Shown here: one piece after another, positions 58,628-64,000 of the stretch
How the letters are laid out: every line of letters starts with the position of its first letter
Numbering within the stretch: the first letter of the stretch is position 1
Source of the DNA: Pseudomonas aestuarii
GTDB lineage: Bacteria > Pseudomonadota > Gammaproteobacteria > Pseudomonadales > Pseudomonadaceae
Length of the DNA stretch: 64,000 nucleotides
Direction of reading: 5' to 3'
Assembly: GCF_027988105.1 (NCBI RefSeq)
Contig: NZ_JAQJZJ010000004.1
Location: forward strand, 434,001-498,000
Translations under genes and position numbers: made by a program
Notes under the pieces: model-generated
What the model saw: only the letters and a program-made list of their open reading frames with translations
Database searches by the model: none
What the model was told of the DNA's origin: nothing

Positions 58628-58677
58628 GGTGCTTTCCGGGTATGCCGCGGGCGATTCTGGTAGACTCCGCCGCCATT

Positions 58678-60588
58678 ATGATACGACTCCAGAACCTCAC
58701 TTTACAGCGTGGCCCGCAGCGTCTGCTAGAAGACGCCGAGCTGACCCTGCATCCCGGCCAAAAAGCCGGCCTGATCGGTGCCAATGGCGCCGGCAAATCC
58801 AGCCTGTTCGCCTTGCTGCGCGGCGAACTCAGCGCGGATGCGGGCGATTGCCTGATCCCCGCTGACTGGCGCATTGCCCACATGCGTCAGGAGATCGACG
58901 CGGTCGAGCGCCAGGCGGTGGACTATGTGCTCGATGGCGATGTGCAGCTGCGCCGGGTGCAGGCTGAACTGGTCGTGGCCGAGGCGGCGCACGATGGCGT
59001 CGCGATTGCGCGCCTGCATACCGAGCTGGATAACCTCGATGGTTATGCCGCCGATGCGCGTGCACGCAAATTGCTCGCCGGCCTGGGTTTCGAAAGTGCG
59101 CAGATGGACCGCCGTGTCGGTGATTTCTCCGGTGGCTGGCGCATGCGCCTGAACCTGGCCCAGGCGCTGATGTGCCCGTCCGATCTGTTGCTGCTCGACG
59201 AGCCGACCAACCACCTGGATCTGGATGCGATCCTCTGGCTGGAAGGCTGGTTGCAGAGTTACCCCGGCACGCTGCTGCTGATTTCCCACGACCGCGACTT
59301 TCTCGATTCGGTGGTCGATCACATCGCGCACGTCGAGCAGCGCAAGTTGACCCTCTACCGCGGTGGCTATTCGGCCTTCGAGCGCGCCCGCGCCGAGCGT
59401 TTGGCTCAGCAACAGCAGGCGTTCGAGAAGCAGCAGGCGCAGCGTGCGCACATGGAAAAGTACATAGCCCGCTTCAAGGCCCAGGCGACCAAGGCGCGCC
59501 AGGCGCAGAGCCGGATCAAGGCGCTGGAGCGCATGGAAGAGCTCTCCGCCGCGCATGTCGACTCGCCGTTCGACTTCACCTTTCGCGAGGCCAGCAAGAT
59601 ATCCAGCCCGCTGCTGGACCTGAGCGAAGGCCGTCTCGGCTATGGTGACAAGGTGGTGCTCGAACAGGTCAAGCTGCAGTTGGCGCCCGGCGCGCGCCTG
59701 GGCCTGCTCGGGCCCAACGGCGCCGGTAAATCGACCCTGATCAAGACCCTGGCGGGCGAGTTGCAGCCTATCAGCGGCCGCCTGCAGCTGGGCGAGAACC
59801 TGGTGGTCGGCTATTTTGCCCAGCACCAGCTCGACGCCCTCGATGATAAGGCCAGTCCGCTCCTGCATTTCCAGCGCCTGGCGCCCAGCGAGCGCGAGCA
59901 GACGCTGCGCGATTTTCTCGGTGGTTTCGATTTCCGCGGTCCGCGCTGCGACGAGCCCGTGCTGAATTTCTCCGGGGGCGAAAAAGCGCGCCTGGCCCTG
60001 GCGCTGATCGCCTGGGGCAAGCCCAACCTGTTGCTGCTCGATGAGCCGACCAACCACCTCGACCTGGAAATGCGCCTGGCGCTGACCATGGCCCTGCAGG
60101 AATTCGCCGGCGCCGTGGTGGTGGTCTCCCATGATCGGCACTTGCTGAAAAGCACCACCGACGAATTTTTCCTGGTCGCCGATGGCCGGGTGCAACCGTT
60201 CGACGGAGATCTCGAGGACTACGCACGCTGGTTGGTGGATTACCGTGTGCGCCAGGCGCCGGTCGGCAACACTGAAAGCAACCTGGATAAAACCGACAAG
60301 CGCGCCCAGCGCCAGGCCGCTGCGGCGCTCCGCCAGCAGCTGGCGCCGCTCAAGCGCGAGGCCGACAAGCTGGAAAAAGAACTCGGCCACCTGCATGAGA
60401 GCCTGGCTGCCGTGGAAGCCCGCCTGGGCGACAGCGCGATCTACGAAGCGGTCAGCAAGAACCAGTTGCGCGACGCACTGGCCGAGCAAGCCAAGCTCAA
60501 GGGCCGTGAAGCCGACCTGGAAGAGCGCTGGATGAACGCGCTGGAAACCCTCGAGGCCTTGCAGGCCGACCTGGAGGCGGCCAGTTGA
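58678..60588 (+). CDS. ABC-F family ATPase (YheS-like)
   Basis: A 636-residue soluble ABC-F protein with two ATPase domains. First: Walker A GANGAGKSS, signature FSGGWRMRL, Walker B LLLLDEPTNHLDL. Second: GPNGAGKST, FSGGEKARLAL, LLLLDEPTNHLDL. A linker between them (about 240-320) and a C-terminal coiled coil (about 545-636). No TM segments. Family members act on ribosomes in translation or drug resistance; the YheS subgroup has no settled role. Starts at ATG 58678; coupled to the next gene. Confidence 0.94.
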   Translation: MIRLQNLTLQRGPQRLLEDAELTLHPGQKAGLIGANGAGKSSLFALLRGELSADAGDCLIPADWRIAHMRQEIDAVERQAVDYVLDGDVQLRRVQAELVVAEAAHDGVAIARLHTELDNLDGYAADARARKLLAGLGFESAQMDRRVGDFSGGWRMRLNLAQALMCPSDLLLLDEPTNHLDLDAILWLEGWLQSYPGTLLLISHDRDFLDSVVDHIAHVEQRKLTLYRGGYSAFERARAERLAQQQQAFEKQQAQRAHMEKYIARFKAQATKARQAQSRIKALERMEELSAAHVDSPFDFTFREASKISSPLLDLSEGRLGYGDKVVLEQVKLQLAPGARLGLLGPNGAGKSTLIKTLAGELQPISGRLQLGENLVVGYFAQHQLDALDDKASPLLHFQRLAPSEREQTLRDFLGGFDFRGPRCDEPVLNFSGGEKARLALALIAWGKPNLLLLDEPTNHLDLEMRLALTMALQEFAGAVVVVSHDRHLLKSTTDEFFLVADGRVQPFDGDLEDYARWLVDYRVRQAPVGNTESNLDKTDKRAQRQAAAALRQQLAPLKREADKLEKELGHLHESLAAVEARLGDSAIYEAVSKNQLRDALAEQAKLKGREADLEERWMNALETLEALQADLEAAS

Positions 60589-61172
60589 GTGTCGAGGTGA
60601 TCAGCTGGGAATGGTTGAGCACCTACCACGAGCCGCTGCTGCGTGCCGGCCAGGTGCTGCTGATTGTGTTGTTGGCGTGGCTGCTGCAGCTTTTGCTGGC
60701 GCGCGGCCTGGGCCGGATGAGCTCACGTTACCCACAGCTGCCCGCGGGGTTCATGCACCCGTTGCGCGGCGGCCTGCGCTGGCTGATCACCGGCAGTGCC
60801 TGCATGCTGGTGCTGGAGCGTTTGGGCGTTTCCGCGCAGGTGCTGTGGACGGCGCTCACCGGGTTTATTGCGGTGGCGGCAGTGGCGTTCTTCGCCATCT
60901 GGAGCGTGTTGTCCAATATGTTCTGTGCGCTGTTGATCTTCATCCTGACGCCGTTCCGCATTGGCGACTGCATCGAGGTCATCGAGAGTGCCGACAAGCC
61001 GGGAGTCAGGGGCCGGGTCCTGGACATCAACCTGTTCTACACCACCCTGGAAGACCTCAGCGGTGATGCCCCGGGCACCTGGGTGCAGATTCCCAACAGC
61101 CTGTTCTTTCAGAAAGCTGTACGCCGCTGGCGTAATGGCGAACTACCCACCGCTCGCAAACTCGAGATTTAA
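60585..61172 (+). CDS. Small MscS-family mechanosensitive channel-like protein
   Basis: 195 residues from TTG 60585, overlapping the ABC-F stop by four bases. Three hydrophobic segments (about 20-40, 62-82, 88-125) include the MscS pore-like helix, then a beta domain with FRIGDCIEV, VRGRVLDINLFYTTLED and a truncated C-terminus. It lacks the large cytosolic cage of full MscS (about 280 residues). Channel activity is inferred from the family only. Confidence 0.88.
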   Translation: MSVEVISWEWLSTYHEPLLRAGQVLLIVLLAWLLQLLLARGLGRMSSRYPQLPAGFMHPLRGGLRWLITGSACMLVLERLGVSAQVLWTALTGFIAVAAVAFFAIWSVLSNMFCALLIFILTPFRIGDCIEVIESADKPGVRGRVLDINLFYTTLEDLSGDAPGTWVQIPNSLFFQKAVRRWRNGELPTARKLEI

Positions 61173-61177
61173 CTTCT

Positions 61178-61942
61178 ATGGAATGGCTGGCCAACCCTGA
61201 ACTCTGGGTCGCGTTTCTGACCCTGACCGCTCTGGAAATCGTCCTCGGTATCGACAACATCATCTTCATCTCGATCCTGGTCAGCCGCCTGCCCAAGGCC
61301 CAGCAACCCAGGGCACGCTTCTTCGGCCTGGCCCTGGCGATGGTCACGCGGATTCTGCTGCTGCTGTCGATCAGCTGGGTGATGCGCCTGACCACGGATC
61401 TGTTCCAGGTCTTCGGTGAGGGCTTTTCCGGGCGCGACCTGATCCTGCTGTTCGGCGGTCTGTTCCTGCTGTTCAAGAGCACTGCGGAGATCCATCAAGG
61501 CCTTGAAGGCGAAGAGGATGGGCCGCAGGCCGGTGGCAAGGTCTATGGCTTCATGGGCATCATCGTGCAGATCGCGATCATCGATATCATCTTCTCGCTG
61601 GACTCGGTGATCACCGCGGTCGGTCTGGTCGACAACGTACCGGTGATGATTGCCGCCATCGTCATCTCGGTGATCGTGATGATGCTCTCGGCTGGCACCA
61701 TCAGCGACTTCATCGACAAGCACCCGAGCCTGAAGATGCTGGCGCTGTCGTTCCTCATCGTGGTCGGTACCGTCTTGATCGCCGAAGCCTTCGACGTGCA
61801 TGTGCCCAAGGGTTACGTCTACTTCGCCATGGCCTTCTCGCTGGCCGTAGAGGCCATCAATATCCGCATGCGCACGGCCCGCGCCCGGGCGCGCAAGGAA
61901 GAGCTGGAGCCGGTGCACCTGCGCAAGGGTTCGCCGGACTGA
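61178..61942 (+). CDS. TerC family integral membrane protein
   Basis: A 254-residue protein with about seven TM helices and the TerC hallmarks LGIDNIIFISILV and IDIIFSLDSVITAVG, whose acidic residues are implicated in metal binding. The family includes tellurite-resistance and manganese-export proteins; the substrate is unknown. It starts 5 bases after the MscS-like gene, probably the same operon as the ABC-F gene. Confidence 0.93.
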   Translation: MEWLANPELWVAFLTLTALEIVLGIDNIIFISILVSRLPKAQQPRARFFGLALAMVTRILLLLSISWVMRLTTDLFQVFGEGFSGRDLILLFGGLFLLFKSTAEIHQGLEGEEDGPQAGGKVYGFMGIIVQIAIIDIIFSLDSVITAVGLVDNVPVMIAAIVISVIVMMLSAGTISDFIDKHPSLKMLALSFLIVVGTVLIAEAFDVHVPKGYVYFAMAFSLAVEAINIRMRTARARARKEELEPVHLRKGSPD

Positions 61943-62037
61943 GCGCCTGGCTGGGCAGGGTCAGCGCCAAGAGGTAGGCTAGAGCGCCTGCCTCTGTCCG
62001 TTGGCAGTCCTTTACCACTCTGTCTGAGGTATCTGCC

Positions 62038-62667
62038 ATGGCGCTCGAAACCTGGCTCGCGTTCTTCGTCGCCTGTTGGGTGATCAGCTTGTCGCCGGGG
62101 GCTGGGGCAATCGCCTCGATGTCCGCCGGGCTGCAATACGGCTTCTGGCGCGGTTACTGGAATGCTTTGGGGTTGCAGCTGGGCCTGGCGCTACAGATCA
62201 TCATCGTCGCCGCCGGCGTCGGAGCGATTCTCGCCGCATCGGAACTCGCGTTCAGCCTGATCAAGTGGTTCGGGGTGCTCTACCTGGCGTACCTCGGCTA
62301 TCGCCAGTGGCAGGCCTTGCCCAGCGACATGGCGGCGCACGCCGAGCGCCCGATAGGCCGACCGCTGACGCTGGTCCTGCGCGGCTTTCTGGTGAACTTC
62401 AGCAATCCCAAGGCCATCGTTTTTATCCTCGCGGTGTTGCCGCAATTCCTCAATCCGCAGGCGCCATTGCTGATGCAGTACCTGCTGATGGGGGTGACTA
62501 TGATCTGCGTCGACCTGGTCGTCATGGCCGGCTACACCGGGCTGGCGGCGCGGGTGCTGCGGGCCTTGCGTTCGCCACGTCAGCAGCGGGTGATGAACCG
62601 CAGTTTTGCCGTGATGTTCGTCGGCGCTGCAGCGTTGTTGGCCACGGTGCGCCGCGCCTCCAGTTGA
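62038..62667 (+). CDS. LysE/RhtB-family amino-acid exporter (RhtB-like)
   Basis: A 209-residue six-TM transporter with the RhtB motif SLSPGAGAIASMSAGLQYG near the N-terminus and the later NPKAIVFILAVLPQF. The closest resemblance is to homoserine/homoserine-lactone efflux RhtB. The actual substrate is not determined. Confidence 0.92.
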   Translation: MALETWLAFFVACWVISLSPGAGAIASMSAGLQYGFWRGYWNALGLQLGLALQIIIVAAGVGAILAASELAFSLIKWFGVLYLAYLGYRQWQALPSDMAAHAERPIGRPLTLVLRGFLVNFSNPKAIVFILAVLPQFLNPQAPLLMQYLLMGVTMICVDLVVMAGYTGLAARVLRALRSPRQQRVMNRSFAVMFVGAAALLATVRRASS

Positions 62668-62691
62668 ATCTGGCAGCAGCCCGATGGACCC

Positions 62692-63465
62692 TCACCAGGC
62701 AATTGGCTGACCGTCCCAGGCCCAGAAAGTACCGGACTGGGCGGGGCCGTGGCGCTCGATCTGGGCCAGCAGATGCTCGGCGGCAAATGCGGCACTGAAC
62801 AGCTTGCCGGCGGGGACATTGGCCTGGAAGGGTTTCGACAGTTCGCTGTCGGTTGTGCCGGGATGCAGGCTCAGTACGCAGCTCTGCGGGTTAAGGCGCG
62901 CCAACTCGATGCTGGCGGTGTGCAGCAACTGGTTGAGCGCGGCCTTGCTGGCGCGATAGCTGTACCAGCCGCCGAGGCGGTTGTCGCCAATCGAACCGAC
63001 CCGCGCGGACAGCGCCGCGACCGTGCAGGGGTGGCGGCCACGCAGTAGCGGCAGCAGGTGCTTGAGCAGCAGGATCGGGGCGAAGGCGTTGACCTGGAAT
63101 GTCGCCTGCAGACCTTGCAAATCCAGTTGGGCGAGGCTCTTTTCGGCTTTCGCGGCGCCGCTCTGCAGTACACCGGCGGTGCACAGCAGCAGGTGCAGGC
63201 GTGGCACCTTGTCACGCAATTGCGTGGCCAGTCGGCTCAGGGCAGCCTCATCGCAGGCATCCAGGTCGAGGCACCGCAGGCGCTCGCCATGCCTGGCGAC
63301 GAGGGCCGCCAGCCCCGGCGAGTCGCTGGCGTGCCTGGCAATCGCCCAGACGCAGGCCACATCCTGTCGCTGCAGCAGTTGCTCGGTGAGGGCCAGGCCA
63401 ATGCCGCGGCTGGCTCCGCAGACCAGTGCAGCGGCGGGTTCCTGCAGACGATTCCAAAGGCTCAT
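62692..63465 (-). CDS. Short-chain dehydrogenase/reductase (C-factor-like)
   Basis: A 257-residue SDR with cofactor motif CGASRGIG (Gly-rich, replacing TGxxxGIG), an NAG-type segment written as CTAGVL, the catalytic serine near SARVGSIGDNRLGG, and active-site YSYRASK. It resembles C-factor/CsgA-like SDRs. The start is ATG 63465 (GGAG upstream); the frame to 63498 lacks a ribosome site. Substrate unknown; convergent with rhtB. Confidence 0.88.
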   Translation of the reverse strand: MSLWNRLQEPAAALVCGASRGIGLALTEQLLQRQDVACVWAIARHASDSPGLAALVARHGERLRCLDLDACDEAALSRLATQLRDKVPRLHLLLCTAGVLQSGAAKAEKSLAQLDLQGLQATFQVNAFAPILLLKHLLPLLRGRHPCTVAALSARVGSIGDNRLGGWYSYRASKAALNQLLHTASIELARLNPQSCVLSLHPGTTDSELSKPFQANVPAGKLFSAAFAAEHLLAQIERHGPAQSGTFWAWDGQPIAW

Positions 63466-63586
63466 CAGGGCTGCTCCGGTGTTGCGACGAATAGTCACGG
63501 ATTATTCAAGGGTGGGGGCTTGAGGTAAAGAGTCAGGCCGGCAACAATGGCAACGCCATTCATTCGTATTTGTGATTACCTCCTAT

Positions 63587-64000
63587 ATGTACTCGCCTAC
63601 TCGTTTACTCCGCTGGCTGCTCGTGCCCCTGCTGGCGTTCTGCAGTCTGCATGCCATGGCCGACACGCCCGCGGGCGCAGCCCAAGCCCTCCATCTGTTG
63701 AGCTACCTGGGTGCCGATTACCCGGCGACCGTGGCCAACGGCGAGGTGCTCGACGCCGTTGAGTATGGCGAGCAGTTGGAGTTTATCGCCGCGCTGCAGG
63801 GCTTGATCGTCGCGTTGCCGACACGCCCTGAGCAGGCCGGGCTGGAGCGGGGCGTTGCCGAGCTACGCCAGGGTATCGAACGGCGCGACGAGGGCGGCAG
63901 GGTCGCCGCTCAGGCCCGGCAACTGGCGGCGAGCCTGGCCAAGGCCTATGCCATCAGTCAGGCCCCGGCAATCACCCCCGACCCGACCCGTGGCGCGCCG
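63587..64000 (+). CDS. Cytochrome c/FTR1-family iron permease (N-terminal part, cut by window end)
   Basis: 138 codons are visible from ATG 63587 with no stop. A signal peptide (RLLRWLLVPLLAFCSLHAMA) is followed by ALHLLSYLGADYPATVANGEVLDAVEYGEQLEFIAALQG, the periplasmic N-terminus typical of proteins that fuse a cytochrome-c-like region with an FTR1 iron permease. The TM domain with REXXE motifs is outside the window, so the call rests on the N-terminal pattern. No clear ribosome site precedes the ATG; an alternative start cannot be excluded. Confidence 0.7.
   Translation, partial: MYSPTRLLRWLLVPLLAFCSLHAMADTPAGAAQALHLLSYLGADYPATVANGEVLDAVEYGEQLEFIAALQGLIVALPTRPEQAGLERGVAELRQGIERRDEGGRVAAQARQLAASLAKAYAISQAPAITPDPTRGAP

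Overview
This 64 kb window is a chromosomal segment of a high-GC Pseudomonas. Nearly every housekeeping gene can be matched to a P. aeruginosa family member, and the order is recognisable: lrp-dadA-ridA-dadX-pauR-cycB, xpt-rep-proE, glnK-amtB, sutA, xerC-DUF484-dapF-lysA-lptM, cyaY, rnk, cyaA, argH, algZ-algR-hemC-hemD-hemX-hemY, algQ-algP, an ABC-F ATPase and TerC. I can place it in the genus, not in a species. There are no rRNA or tRNA genes, CRISPR arrays or intact insertion sequences.

Layout. 1-6.4 kb: polyamine and D-alanine catabolism with its Lrp and PauR regulators, then cytochrome c5. The ridA gene inside the dad cluster is broken by two lesions. 6.5-17.5 kb: a CoA-transferase-like enzyme, purine salvage (xpt), Rep helicase, a c-di-GMP phosphodiesterase, a MATE pump, a LysR regulator, comM and ubiK. 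17.5-21.5 kb: a nitrogen-controlled glnK-amtB unit with a visible sigma-54 promoter and two NtrC-like boxes. A second, divergent ammonium transporter follows, then sutA. 21.5-27.5 kb: a translationally coupled minus-strand cluster lptM-lysA-dapF-DUF484-xerC-HAD, with cyaY and a DUF1289 gene on the opposite strand, then rnk. 27.5-32 kb: cyaA, two small conserved proteins and a GST.

32-46 kb is the accessory part. It holds a complete two-partner-secretion contact-dependent-inhibition locus: cdiB, a 3447-residue cdiA and a probable cdiI. The last ~275 residues of CdiA and the immunity candidate are visibly more AT-rich than the rest. The toxin does not begin at a VENN motif and I cannot assign it to a named nuclease class. 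Just downstream lie a perfect 22-bp inverted repeat of the AAAAAGGGGAC type, the C-terminal stump of a cytochrome P450 (CYP152-like), and a DUF4336 gene with an internal in-frame deletion. This looks like debris left where the CDI island was inserted. A minus-strand trio of lipoproteins (CsgG-like, DUF4810, DUF799/GNA1162) separates the island from argH.

48-64 kb returns to core genome: argH diverging from the algZ-algR two-component system, the hem cluster, algQ, histone-like algP, a TIGR02444 protein, an ABC-F ATPase coupled to a small MscS-like protein, TerC, an RhtB exporter, an SDR, and the start of an FTR1-family iron permease cut by the window edge. Compared with my memory of P. aeruginosa PAO1, the dsbH and FKBP-type isomerase genes that flank algQ there are absent here.
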